From the NCBI GenBank assembly GCA_003952965.2, contig CM025855.1, positions 15,009,833-15,073,832 of the forward strand: 64,000 bases of DNA, read 5' to 3'. This DNA is from Morella rubra (taxonomy: Eukaryota; Streptophyta; Magnoliopsida; Fagales; Myricaceae). The position numbers were made by a program, and so were the translations under genes. The first letter of the stretch is position 1. Each line of letters opens with the position of its first letter. Under the pieces are notes generated by a model. That model had not been told where the DNA came from and ran no database searches. It saw only the letters and a program-made list of their open reading frames with translations. Below, in pieces: positions 23,705 through 34,694 of the stretch.

Positions 23705-24894
23705 TGTTAAGTAGCACCGAGGTACGATGCACTCAATACAATTTATAAAGTTCTGCAGGACGACAACTAAGAATTAAAAAAAAAATCATAACATAACTGC
23801 AAACTTCTTACCGATTCGCAGGAAACAGAAATTAGAATTCGCAAACAAATCGTTTACAGATTTCCTTAAAAAATTTAGAGCACATACATCCTATGCAAAC
23901 ATCAACATACCCAAGTAGCAAGCTCAAATTCAGTTACGGCAGCAAAAGAAATCCAATGAGTCCAGGTGAAAGAGGACGAAGAACAAAAGACGACGGAGAA
24001 AAGAAGAGTGGAGATAGAGAGAGAAAAAGTAATCCAATAATGTTGATATTGCAAAAGAGAATTCACCACACAAACATACCCTATGCAGAACCTACCACTC
24101 CTTACTGTTCAGCAGTCACTGTTTCCACCTCTATTTCTTCCCAAAATCTTCCTGAGAGTACCTGAAAACTACACTTCCGCCTCTACCCAACTTGCCCAAA
24201 CGAACCTCCAATAATAAAGAGCCTCGCTTTAACACTTTCTTCAAACTTTTCTAATCAAAACATTTTAAACTGTCATAAAATATTTTCTCATCTGAATCTA
24301 GCCCTATATTCAACATTTATATGCTCAAAGGTACGTATTAATTATCAAAAAATTTACAGACCAGATTTTTCAACAAGAAAAAAAGGTTTTATAGATGGGC
24401 AAATATCGAAGAAGAGGACCAGAACAAATTCTCGCTCTTCTTCTCGGTGGTTTGATTTCATCGAGATCCATCGGTCTTCGAGAGGGAACAAAATAATTGG
24501 CAAAGATAACTTAGCAACCGATATCCCACCCAAATCGGAGAGCTATCATTAACCAATATCCCACCAAGCAACCAAATCAAAACATGATAGACTCAAAAAT
24601 CAAAACAGAAAAGCAAACCACGTGGCTTACACGCACAGCATATTCAAAAATCAGCTAGGCATTTACCAGATCTGCACAATGTCACGAGGGCAGAGGCCGG
24701 GATTCACCTGGCACGTCTGTTGCTTCGGGTGGAGGGCGCTGTGGTGTGCCGCTCTTTTTCCCGACGGTTTCTATTCGGGTATCGGAGGACGGAATGAAAC
24801 AAGGAGCTCATGGCCACGTCACCAATCACCTATCGGTGGAGGGGAATTAATCAGGAGACTTGGAAGTGACCGCCTAAGTTACATGAGGTAAAGT

Positions 24895-25130
24895 CTCATG
24901 TGGTGTTTTTATGTGACAAAATTTTCGGTGATTAGAAATTTAGTTTAATTAAAAAATTTATAAAATAATTTTTCTTTTTGTCATATCATACTTTTTACTA
25001 AAATAAATATAAAAAAAATTATTCAAAGATCAGAGTAACACCTACAATAATATTTAGTAATAATAAAAATTCTCTATTTTTTATTTTAATTTGGTAAAAT
25101 TTTCAAAATTTATTAGCTAAAATAATAAAA
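24895..25130. repeat. AT-rich MITE-like repeat (GTGGTGTTT family)
   Basis: It starts ATGTGGTGTTTTTATGTGACAAAATTTT and continues with TTAATTAAAAAATTTATAAAATAATTT. Related sequences with the same edge motif and the same TTTAATAAAATAATTAT core occur near 28950, 56330 and 56880 (there the edge is AAAATTTTAGCACACAAACACCACC). The recurrence suggests a MITE family. Target duplications are unclear. Confidence 0.4.
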
Positions 25131-25614
25131 GTTAAAAATTTTGGTCAAAAATTTTTTTACACTTTTTAATTTTCAAAATTTTCATTAACTCGTCCTCCAA
25201 TTTTTTCACAAATTTTAACAATTTTATATATCAAATATATAAAAAAAAAAAAAAAAAATCCAACAACTCATTCTTCTACTTTGTTACAAATTTTGATAAA
25301 ACTATCTCCTACTCAACCACCATCAAATATTTCTATTAATTTTTTATAAAATTTAAATTGTTAAAAATCTTTTCTTAAAAAATTGAAATATAAAATTTTT
25401 TTACATGCAAAACAATTAAAATTCATAAGCCAAAATGACTTCGATGAAAATGGCACGTTCTCCATCCTAAACCGTCCTCTCCCCCAAAGCATAGAGAAAA
25501 GGGATCGAGAGGGGAAGAAAACGTATTCAAGCCCAATCAAAAAGGCCTGGACTAAGCAACCTTTAGGAATCAATCATCAGATGGTGATGCGTGCACGCGG
25601 TGCCCGTTGTCCCA

Positions 25615-25760
25615 TTGAGACATTGGACACGCACCAAGGGAGGCGACACATGGGGAGCTCACAAAACTTACCACATTCGAAGCATTGACACGATGTCTGA
25701 CACTTGTCTTTCCCCATGCTCATCGTCCTCTTCTTTTAAATCCCTCCCCCAGCCTCCTCT
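25615..25760 (+). promoter_or_regulatory. probable promoter of the LEA gene
   Basis: A TATA-like TTTTAAAT lies at about 25733-25740, some 140 bp before the LEA start codon. ACG-core motifs lie just upstream: TGCGTGCACGCGG near 25589, GGACACGCACC near 25625 and GCGACACATGG near 25642. These resemble parts of ABRE and coupling elements of abscisic-acid-induced LEA promoters, but no canonical ACGTGKC is present, so regulation by ABA is only a suggestion. Confidence 0.4.
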
Positions 25761-25877
25761 TTCCCACTCGTTCTCATCCTTTTGACACTACTACAACGTA
25801 TATTGCAGTCTGTTTCCTCTTCTCGTACAGATATATTGCGACGTATAAGGCAGTGAGTTCGTTTGACGTTCATTTTA

Positions 25878-27128
25878 ATGGCTTCCAAGCTATCTTCGCG
25901 GGTGCTTGTTATGATTCTTGTGATGCTGGTGGTGCTAGCACTCTCCACCGTCGGGAATATACTCTCAACAAAAGAGGAAGGTCGTCGTGACTATGACGAA
26001 GCGAAGGGCAAGACAAAACATGCGCTGGAGAAGGAGGCAGAGGCGGCGAGAGAGACCAAAGAAGCTTCGGAGTCGTGGGCCGAGTGGGCTAAGGAGAAAA
26101 TTGGGTTGAAGCAAGATGAGTCCAAAGAATCTGCTAGCAAGGCTTCGGACATGGCGTCTGACGCTGCAAAGAAGACCAAGGACAAGGTCCAGGAGGCTGC
26201 TTCTGGTTAGTATCTTTATTTACGCCCACAAAGTTCGATTTTTTTTTTTTGTTCTAGTTCAGTGGAGAGATACCCAGCGCTGTGTCTATTTTTAAGTACT
26301 ATGAAGAAGACAAACACGAGAGTCGCTATTAAAATTTTTGCCATAAACATGTGTTTAGATGTAAGGACAATGGTGAACAATTCTAGGAAGATTATTGCTT
26401 CCTTAGGATTAGGGGGAGTTGAATTTGGTAATTGTTGTGTGTTGGATCAATTGGCAGGAGCCGGCCAATATAGTGCAGACAAGGTTAGAGACGCTAAATC
26501 CGGTGCTACAGAGAAAGCTGGTGACATAACAAATGCAGCGAAGGAGAAGGCCAGAGAGGCGGCGGAGGCAGCAAAGGAAAAGGCTAGTAAAATAAAGAAT
26601 GTAGCGACGGAGAAAGCCAGCGAAACAGAAAATCAGATAAAGGAAAGGGCCAATGAAGCAAAGGAGAGAGCATCCCAGAAGGTAGAAGAGGCGAAGGAAA
26701 AGGCGTCTCAGACGGCCAGGGAAGCAGCGGAGAAAGCATCCGAAGCAAAGGAAAAAGCGTCTCTGAAGGCAGAAGAGGCAAAGGAGAAGGCATCTCAGAC
26801 GGCAAAGGAAGCCGCAGATAAAGCTTCCGAAGCAAAAGAGAGAGCATCCCAAAAAGCAGGGGAGGCAAAAGACTGGGAATCTCAAAAGGCAGAGGAAGCG
26901 AAGAATGCATCTGTGGAGGAAGCTAAGACAAAGGAGTCGGAAACAGAGGAACAGCTAAGTTGGACCAAGGAAAAAGCTAAGGAGGCTTATGATGCAGCGA
27001 AAAAGAAAGCGGCAGGGACCTTAGAGTCGACCAAGGAAACCATTGCTTCCAACTTTGACGCTGCCAAGGAGAAGGCGCAGGAGATTAAACATCATATAGC
27101 TGGTCGAGACAGCGACGAGGAACTCTGA
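25878..27128 (+). CDS. LEA_4 (group 3 late embryogenesis abundant) protein with N-terminal membrane anchor
   Basis: Two exons, 25878-26205 and 26458-27128, give 332 residues. After MASKLSSR comes a hydrophobic segment (about residues 9-30, VLVMILVMLVVLALSTVG) that is a signal peptide or signal anchor. Nearly all the rest is Ala/Lys/Glu-rich 11-mer repeats of the AKEKASQTAKEAADKASEAK type, the LEA_4 pattern. Such regions are disordered in water and fold into amphipathic helices on drying, protecting membranes and proteins in seeds and stressed tissue. The acidic end GRDSDEEL is not a canonical H/KDEL signal. Arabidopsis has similar secretory-pathway LEA_4 proteins (At2g18340, At4g36600). The start was chosen because it gives the hydrophobic segment right at the N-terminus. 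Confidence 0.88.
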
Positions 27129-27489
27129 ACTTATCCCCACCAGGACAACTAAAGAGAAAAGAACAGAAAAGAACTTCAGCTGCTACCCGATTTTCTGTAG
27201 GCTTGTAATTCGTGATCTTTTGCATATTCCTGTTTTTGAGTCTCGGTGATTGGAATGTTGCTATGGCTTGTTGAGTGTAGCAGTATGAGGTATTCGATCT
27301 TTTCTCATTATTTTTCTTTGCATCTGTTCTTTTACCCCCTAGAGGTCTAAGCCAAGAGTTTATGTCATCGTTTAGAAGTTTATAAGCTGTGGCATCTGCC
27401 ATTCCAAACTGGATAAAACTGCTTTGGATGATACTAAATAGCACTGAGATCCTGATGGATTTCATGCCAAAGCAGTTGACTGTACGAGT

Positions 27490-28126
27490 TGTTGGGTTTA
27501 TTCCTTCTACGGGGAGGAAAGCCTAATGGGGGTCTTTAATAAGGCTCAAAGCCCATTAGGGTTTTAACTTATAACCTATGGAGAATTCTTTAAGTTGTAC
27601 GGATTAAAAGAAAAGAAAGAGACAATTTTTCTCTTTCACGCTTAGGTTTCATCAAAGACTAAATCCCGCTTTGTCTGTGGTCCGATCGAGCTGAAATTTG
27701 GAGGAGACGTTCACGACACAAGGGGCTATCATCTAAACGGTAAAGATCAAATTTTGAGCTCGATAATAGTTGTTCGCATACGTGAACAGTATCCGCAGAT
27801 TGTTGATATTTTCTCTACGTTATTTTTCCGTAGTATTTGCCAAGATTGATATCATCTCGAAGATCTGAGTTGTAGCCTCTAGTTGTGACTAGAGAAGACT
27901 TTGTGTACCCATTATTTGGTTTATAGTGGAGATTTGATTGGATTAGGTCCCGTAGTTTTTTCTTCCTCACACCGAAGAAGTTTTCTACGTAAAAATTGCT
28001 TGTGTTGTTCTTGCTTGGTGTGATTGATTATTCTTCGTACGTATAATTGTTGAGATTACGCTCTATTTGCTTTCATCTAGAGAGAAGATTTATTCCGCTA
28101 TTTGTTTGTCGATATTTCTCTCCACA
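27490..28126 (+). mobile_element. solo LTR of an LTR retrotransposon
   Basis: This is a 637-bp sequence starting TGTTGGGTTT and ending CTCCACA, with the canonical TG...CA ends. It is flanked on both sides by the 5-bp direct repeat CGAGT (27485-27489 and 28127-28131). No internal region or second LTR is present, so it is a solo LTR left by recombination between the two LTRs of one insertion. The TGTTGG start is common in Copia elements, but the family cannot be fixed from an LTR alone. The exact target duplication suggests a fairly recent insertion. It lies about 360 bp downstream of the LEA gene stop. Confidence 0.82.
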
Positions 28127-28479
28127 CGAGTCATATCAGATATGTTTGTCAAGTAACTTGACTCTGCTATCCTCGTTTTAATGGGAATGCTGGTATGATT
28201 TACAAAAAAAAAAAAAAAAAACTTGTTTCATTCCCCATATTGCAAAGAAATTGATTCAATTTATGTGCGACAATGGAATATCTTCTAATCTCTGCCACTT
28301 AATTATAGGATCGCACAAGAAGTTCACAGAATTAAAATTCAGGAAGAATTAAAATTATTTCAACGTGGAGAGGTAATTTTTATTCAGAATTTTGGAGTTC
28401 GACTTGATTTATGAGCTTTCTCTCTGAAGTGCTTTTGTAAGGGCCTAGAGCTCCAAAAAGTTTATTTTCCACACTTATA

Positions 28480-28590
28480 GCCGAGAAGGTTTCAGAATTC
28501 TTATTGCCGAGAAGGTTTCAGAATTCTTGTCGTTTCCAGAGAGAGAGTTGAAGAGCAGCCAACAGAGAGAGAGAGAGAGAGAGAGAGGGA
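28480..28590. repeat. 25-bp tandem duplication and GA microsatellite
   Basis: The block GCCGAGAAGGTTTCAGAATT is present twice in tandem (from about 28481 and 28506). A GA microsatellite follows at about 28564-28588. No coding is seen. Confidence 0.7.
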
Positions 28591-28649
28591 TTGGGTAGTG
28601 AGGTGTGCTGGAAGACAACCCACCAACCCGTACTTTTCTGTGCAAATGC

Positions 28650-28681
28650 CACCCCACCCCACCCCACCCCACCCCACCCCA
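28650..28681. repeat. ACCCC pentanucleotide microsatellite
   Basis: About six copies of ACCCC in tandem make a strongly C-rich strand. It could form slipped or i-motif/G-quadruplex structures, but it looks like ordinary microsatellite growth. Confidence 0.8.
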
Positions 28682-28707
28682 ACCCATCTCACTCTTTTGC
28701 TGTGTAC

Positions 28708-28881
28708 GATATGAGAGCCCCTTAATTGTACAATCGCACAATACAGTTCACAGAAATAAATGCAGGATATGAGAGCCCCTTAATTGTACAATCGCACAAT
28801 ACAGTTCACAGAAATAAATGCAGGATATGAGAGCCCCTTAATTGTACAATCGCACAATACAGTTCACAGAAATAAATGCAG
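28708..28881. repeat. three exact tandem copies of a 58-bp unit
   Basis: Units start at 28708, 28766 and 28824, each beginning GATATGAGAGCCCCTTAATT and ending AAATAAATGCAG. I saw no difference among the three, so the array is young. A diverged single relative of the unit's right half with its downstream flank (TCGCACAAGAAGTTCACAGA and on) lies at about 28311-28360, which may be the ancestor. Confidence 0.85.
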
Positions 28882-29984
28882 GAAGAATTAAAATTAGTTT
28901 CCTGATAGACTTTTTGAATACATTCTGATTGAACGTGACTTGCCGTGATCAAAAATTTTTATTTAATAAAATAATTATGAAATAATTTTTTTTCATTAAA
29001 TTATCTATTTATATCATAATAAATATAAAAAAATTCATTAAAATAATCTGTTTCGTTCCACTAATTCCTTCTCTTTTCTTGGCAAAGAAAGGAAATAAGG
29101 AAAGTAAACTATTAAGGGGGAAATCAAACACATCACATTAAAGTAAACTGTTAAAGGGGATCAAACAAATCACATTCGGTAATGTTCTCCGGAGAGAAAA
29201 AAGAAACATCAGTCAAACGAGGAAGATTTTAATTATGCATTTTTTAACCTATGAATTCTACGTGGGTAGTTGAGAACACCGTAATGCTGTTAGTTCGCTG
29301 TGCTAGGTGCAAAATTAATTTTTTTTATTTTTATATATACTTTTCCCTGGCCCCGCCCCCCTTGGCCCACCCAAAAGCCTCAGCCCCCCCTTGTTTTGAC
29401 ATTGTTCATTTTCATTTGAGATGTGTATGGAGAATAGTGTTTTGCAGTGAATCCCTTTCTAAGGCTGGCATTTTGCCTCCACTGATCCCCAAAAATTTGC
29501 ACAATAAACTCATTCACGATGTTGTTAGAATTGAATAGAAAACTCTAGGACAATGAAACTAGCTAAAGATACTACATGAAAGGCTAATGCTGAGCTTGCT
29601 AGAGCCTAATCATTTGAGTGTTTTCCTTGCCATTTTATATCCAGTTGAGTAATTTGTTGTACAAAGTGATCTCTTGGTGCTACAAACTGTGGTTGTCCCA
29701 TGTTTCCAAGATATTTTCGTATGATCATTAACCCATCCACCTATTACGTTTTCCAAAAAGGACACCTTAATGCAATCTCTATGATTTTTGTTGTCATGGT
29801 GAAATTACATCTTACTAAATTTTAAGCTTTCAAATTATAAAGTTTGGTACACTGGGTGTGGTACTTGCTCAGATTAATATGGGCGTTGATGCTTGTGACT
29901 TGTCACTGTTTGTTTAATTAGTTGGTGCTCCATTAGTGTCTTGAACAACAAGAATTTAATTTTTAATGCTATTACCACTAATTG

Positions 29985-30735
29985 ATTGATGAATTTTCGT
30001 TTTCTTATGTTTTTGTTTAGAAAATGGATAAATTTTTTATAAAAAAAAGTCAGCCAGTGTGGAGTCGTCTAATACTCTTAACGTGACTACTATTTTTATA
30101 ACGAATACTAGTTTGAAAAGACCTTATCTTTTGTTTAGTCTAGATGATATTATTGCTGACCTAAGGTTATGTAAACTCATTGAAAAATATGATGTTGGAA
30201 TTAGGGATTAAATTCGTAAGGAGTACTTGATCAAAAGCCCTTTTCACCATTAAGGTTAATAGAGAACTTTGAGATAGAAATGCACTCCTTGATCCAGCTA
30301 ATAACTTTTTTGGGAAAATCCATGGCACACATCACTTCCAATAAGAAACTCCATCTAACACAATCATATGCTTTTTGCAGATCCACCTTAATCGCGCTTC
30401 GAGGCGAATTTCTATCTCTACGATAGTTTCTCATTAGTTCTTGGGCAAGGAGAATGTTATCACTTATCCTCCTACCTTGGACAAACGCAAATTGGTGCTT
30501 GCTAATTAAGAATGGCATTAAGGCTTTAAATCTGTTGGCCAACACCTTGGTGATGCATTTATACATCGTATTGCAGCAAGCAATAGGTCTATATTCATTG
30601 AAGAATATGATATTGGGATTAAGGATCAAATTCGTAAGAAGTGCTTGATCAAAGGTTTTTTTCAACCGTTTGGTCATGATTTTTCCAATAAGTAATATGA
30701 AAAAACAATGAGGGGTTTGTTTTTAGTCCTTAATT
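29985..30735 (+). pseudogene. hAT transposase relic (TTF/zf-MYM type), interrupted
   Basis: From the ATG at 30023 the reading is MDKFFIKK, then (after a frame change) LKRPYLLFSLDDIIADLRLC and KLIEKYDVGIRD, a stop, and IRKEYLIKSPF. After a LINE segment the hAT resumes (30593 on) as EEYDIGIKDQIRKKCLIK, then QPFGHDFSNK. This is the N-terminal part of the plant hAT proteins annotated as zinc finger MYM-type 1-like or TTF-type (pattern LRK-I-YD-IRDQIRRAY). The element at 48455-49264 carries the same segment on the minus strand. Stops and frameshifts show it is dead. No terminal repeats were found for this copy. Confidence 0.65.
30236..30600 (-). mobile_element. LINE (L1-type) reverse transcriptase fragment inside the hAT relic
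   Basis: The minus strand encodes NEYRPIACCNTMYKCITKVL, QFAFVQGRRISDNILLAQEL, SAIKVDLQKAYDCVRWSFL and NLNGEKGF: reverse-transcriptase blocks of plant L1-type LINEs, open over about 120 codons. The piece has neither a 5' start nor a 3' end with an A tail, so it is an internal fragment. Its ends share short identities with the hAT flank (CATTGAA on one side, AAAGCCCTTTT on the other). Confidence 0.75.
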
Positions 30736-31316
30736 TTCGATGTTTTAACTTTAAGACACTTTTTACATTACGTAGGAAATTTTTTTTTCTTTCACTTTCC
30801 CTTAAGAGTTTGCCTCCTTCAAATTTATTACTAATTCTCCCAATGGTTAGATGACACATGAATAGTAAAATACTTGTCTTTCGCCTCTATGGTTTATGCA
30901 GTCTATGGCACATGAATAAGAAAATACTTTTATCTTTTGCCTTCTTTAATTTCCAAGTATTTGTTTGCCACTCTTTGCACCTCTTTTGAATTCTCACCCA
31001 CCCCTGTTTTAGCTGCGAATTATATTATTCAGCTTGCGTCAACCTCCTCACACTCCTTTTTATTTTCCAACTGGTTTTAACACATCTTTCATTTATTGGT
31101 GTTCCTTACTTTAGCCTTCTCATGACACTCCTTTTTCGATTTGCCAACTGATCTCAACACAGCTTTCTTGGAAACAGAAGTAATCGTTTCTTGGTGATCA
31201 TTCGGCCGCGTATTCTCAATTTATTACTAACTTCTTTTTGGCCACGACTTCTACTTGTATTAATTTGAGTACTCTTGATCTTAATTATTTCAAAAAAACT
31301 TATTATTATTATTAAG

Positions 31317-31651
31317 GATAATATCATAATAAACCCCCTAATTAGGGCAAAAATCAATCACAACCGCGTAAATTTTAAAATGTTTTATTTCGATCCTTAT
31401 GTTTAGACACAATCAACACTCTTTTGCGTTTGATTTAACCGTTAAATCACATGGAAAATTGTTAAAAATATTAAAAATTTCATGAAAAATAAAAATGATA
31501 TAGAAATAAAAATAATTTTTTTAAATAAAAATATTGAAACTATATTTTATTAATTAATTAATTTTAAATTTATTTATTAAATTTATACTTAATTTTTTAA
31601 AATTTATAATTAATTTTTACTCAAAATTAAAGAATTTATTATGATATTATC
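31317..31651. repeat. MITE with 17-bp perfect terminal inverted repeats
   Basis: Both ends are GATAATATCATAATAAA, read inward on opposite strands (31317-31333 and 31635-31651), enclosing a 335-bp AT-rich non-coding body. This is a clear short inverted-repeat element. The flanks are ATT-rich, so a target duplication cannot be read with confidence. It ends about 350 bp upstream of a TATA box. Confidence 0.65.
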
Positions 31652-31995
31652 TGTTATTATTATTATTATAAATAGAACTTCCACCGGACCACCGATCTCT
31701 TTCTCTAACATCTGAAATCCTTACCGTTTCAGTTCGTTCGCATGAAACCCTGAGAGTGAAGTGATGTCCATTGTCCATGACTCCATGTTACCAACGATTT
31801 TGCATGCTTTTGCCAACGAAAGTTCGCGCTCTTAAGAGTCAATGCATCCTTAAGTAGTAGCACCGCGCAAAGGGTGCAGGGTGCTCCGAAAGCGACTTAA
31901 GGAGTCAATTTTTTGACTGACTTAAGGATGCGACTTTAGGATGCCTGTTTGCCGGTAAGCATTAATTATTTTCTAATAGCGGATCCCTTGGGGCC

Positions 31996-32002
31996 TATAT
32001 AA
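31996..32002 (+). promoter_or_regulatory. TATA box of the small membrane-protein gene
   Basis: TATATAA in the context GGGCCTATATAACCCAG, 83 bp before the start codon at 32085. This places transcription start near 32030, followed by a CT-rich leader (CTCTCTTACC, TCTCTCTCG). Spacing and context are typical of a plant core promoter. Confidence 0.65.
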
Positions 32003-32084
32003 CCCAGTTACCCTGGGCTTTGTTTTCTCTCTTACCACTGATCTCTCATTTTATCTCTCTCGAAGACAACAAATCTCGAAGAAG

Positions 32085-32871
32085 ATGGAGGGCAACAATA
32101 TCGGGAAGCTGCGTTCAGAAAGGTTCTTACTAGCTTCTTTGCTATCCATCTTTAACCATATATAGATAATTCATGTTTTAAAAGTTTTATTCTGGCTTGT
32201 TTGTTTTTCATTTTTCAAGGGAGCAAGGACGTACTGGTCATAACTCCACTGAATTCCAAGGGCCTTACAATTGTCTCTTTGCCATACTACTGGCCCTTCT
32301 CCAACTGAAATATACGATCTCAGGTGCTTCCCCATTCAAAAGACAGGGTACCATGATGTTGCTTTTTGTTGCAGCCGCAAGTGTTCACAACATAGCACTG
32401 AGGGAAGCGAACCGCGAGTCAATTCGAAGCAGAAGCTACTTTCGAGTTGTTAAGCTTATTTACCATCTTTCAGGTGGCTTAGGCTATCATTTTCTAGCAC
32501 TCATCCTCTTTCCTAACTTTGCCTGGTTAATTATCTCTATTCCGATTGCAATCTATGTCATATGGGAATTATACTGGGCATTCACTCCTCATGATCAAGT
32601 TGGAACCAGGCTCCATGCAATTGACAACAACTTGAACGACCAACATGGCGGAGATATCGATGACTCAACTCATCAACAGATTATTATTAATCACTTTCAA
32701 CAGGAAGAAGCCGACCATGGAACAGTCATGAACGATAACTCGGTGGAGGAAGAGGGCGAAGTACATGATTCAGTACACCAAGTGCAGATTCTGATCAATG
32801 CACCTCATGATCCCGCAAGCTGCCAGTCCCCATCAATTAACGACAACTCGATGGAGCAGGAGATAGTGTGA
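32085..32871 (+). CDS. small multi-pass membrane protein of unknown function
   Basis: Two exons, 32085-32122 and 32220-32871, give 229 residues. A 13-residue start (MEGNNIGKLRSER) is followed by about four hydrophobic segments: YNCLFAILLALLQLKYTI, MMLLFVAAASVHNIAL, LIYHLSGGLGYHFLALILF and LIISIPIAIYVIWELYWAF. The C-terminal 90 residues are hydrophilic and acidic, with a loosely repeated Asn-Asp-Asn-Ser/Glu pattern (NDNSVEEEGEV, NDNSMEQEIV). I do not recognise the family. The TATA box, leader, clean splice site and open frame argue for a real gene. It sits alone among transposon relics, so it may be a young or lineage-specific gene. Confidence 0.72.
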
Positions 32872-33099
32872 TCAATTAGCTTCCTTTGTCCCTCAGTTTG
32901 TCCCTCGCAGAGCGAATTCACTTTCAAGGGCAGCATTCCCCTTCTCCGCGAGCGCTCTGTTTTTTTCCCCTTTGTTGTACGAGGGCTTTGATCCATCTTG
33001 ACTCTCGTTTTGTTTGTGTAAACTTTGTTTTTCTGCTTTCATTTATAATATGTTCCGTATGTTTGCCCAAAAAATAAAAATTAGCTTCCTTGGTATTCG

Positions 33100-33286
33100 G
33101 GTATTTGTTTCGAGTCTGATTTACAACTCGACGGAGCTGGTGGTGGATCCGACTGTGGGTGAGGCTGAAGCCTTGTGCTTGGGGATGGAGGTTGCCATTC
33201 GGCACCAGTGGCCTCAGGTTCTGTTTGAGGGTGATTCGTTGGTGGTGATGAATGCTGTCAACCGTGTGATTGGTGTAGAAGTTTAA
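33100..33286 (+). mobile_element. LINE RNase H-like fragment
   Basis: An open stretch encodes TVGEAEALCLGMEVAIRHQW and then VLFEGDSLVVMNAVN. This is the central part of the RNase H-like domain found at the 3' end of plant L1-type LINEs (EAxAL, then xExDSxxVVxA). It is short, isolated and without an A tail. Confidence 0.5.
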
Positions 33287-34690
33287 AATCGTGGAGTGTA
33301 TTTATTTTGTTAAAAATTTTACTCTAAAATATTTAGGAAAGAAACGTCACCGTATCGCCCAATGGGCCCCTTCCTCTCTCGTGGAGAGATTGGAGGTATG
33401 CATTCCGGAGCTGCTGGGGCCTTTGAAATTGGGCGGTAGACTCCCTTTTTAGATTTATGCTATGGCAAGTTGTTGATTTAAAAAAAAAAAATGGAGCGCC
33501 CGACCCGGATAACACTTATACCGACGCGTGTTTCTAACCGACCCGCGAATTGAAATCAAACTAATTGATTTCAAAATTTTCAGACCCGCACGCAGTGCTC
33601 CTTCTTCCTCGCCAGATCGCCAGCCCCACCTCGTCCAGGCCCCCGCGCGCACAGTAGCCAGCCGTCGTCGTCCAGCCAGCTCTGGGACCATATCTAAAAT
33701 CTGCTTTTGTAATTTCAGGTGGCTGGGAACAACTCTTTGAGCAATGGGGCGATAGGAACTTGGCAAAAACCCACGGGAAATCAAACATGGAATATGAAAA
33801 AGGAACTCAAGGGTCATGATCGAGGCTCATTTAGTTTCTTTTTCTGTTCTTCCGTATTTCTTTCAGGAATCCCGAATATATTGAACTTCATTTTTGAGCG
33901 GAGATTTTCTTTAATAGCATCTGCTGTTTAGTTTCGTGCCATTTAAGCCGAACTCTCTCTATCTCTCCTCTCTCCTCCTGTATTGTTTCTTCTTTTGCAA
34001 AGTTGTACAAAAGTATAACTAGTTTATTTGCTTACCAAAGTAGTTCCTATGTCGAAAAGAGCTAAGTCTTAGAACCTCCATTTCTAACAATAGTATGCAT
34101 TTTCATATTTTGGGGTCGTCTAATTATAGATTATCTTCCTTGCAATCTCCAGAATTCTGAGTACATTGATATTTAAGCAATATGTCTGGACAGTATCCCT
34201 CAAGGGTTTGCATTTTTCTCCAGCCGTATGTAGCTATCAGTAAGGGGGGCGGATGCTACAGCATACCCAACAAGGACAGGGGTTCAATTTTCCATGAAGA
34301 AAGGGTGGAACCATGTCATCTAAGTTCATCTTTTTACTATGGTGGGCAAGACATCTATTCCCAGTCCCCAAGTACCCAGTCCTCTGGGTCATACACTGTA
34401 GTGAGTCTCTATCCTGTCACCATTGATACATATTTGGTACTGTGATATTGTCAGCTCGAGTAGTTGTAAATAATAGGTAAACTAATTATGGTCGTATCTT
34501 TGTGATGTCTAATACAATTGTTTCTATCGTAAATCAATTGATATACTCGGCTAATTTTCCTTTTCTGCAGGTCACTTTATTATTAGGACCTTGCCTTCAT
34601 AGGCATAACAATTCTCCATCTGTGCTCAAGGTATGAAGATGGAAAAATAAGTCCTTTTCATGTTAATGCTTTACAAAGCTTTCTCAAAGA
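33287..34690. other. intergenic stretch without a supported gene
   Basis: A GC-richer block at 33490-33720 resembles a promoter or 5' leader (GCGCCCGACCCGGATAACAC, CCCGCGCGCACAGTAGCC), but no downstream coding region fits it. A weakly SINE-like piece lies at 34210-34290 (GGGGTTCAATTTTCC). Nothing else is recognised. Confidence 0.35.
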
Positions 34691-34694
34691 ATCC

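Noticed and set aside
26409-26910. Two minus-strand open frames rich in Leu, Cys and Pro
   Set aside because: They are shadows of the Ala/Lys/Glu repeats of the LEA gene.
28708-28881. CRISPR-like array
   Set aside because: Three head-to-tail copies with no spacers in a plant nuclear sequence; a simple tandem repeat.
33528-33740. A 70-codon frame in GC-rich DNA
   Set aside because: Arg/Pro-rich without any motif, no splice or downstream exon; the block looks more like a former promoter or leader.
34210-34440. A SINE with GGGGTTCAATTTTCC as B box
   Set aside because: The A box is weak, and there is no A tail or target duplication; too little to call.
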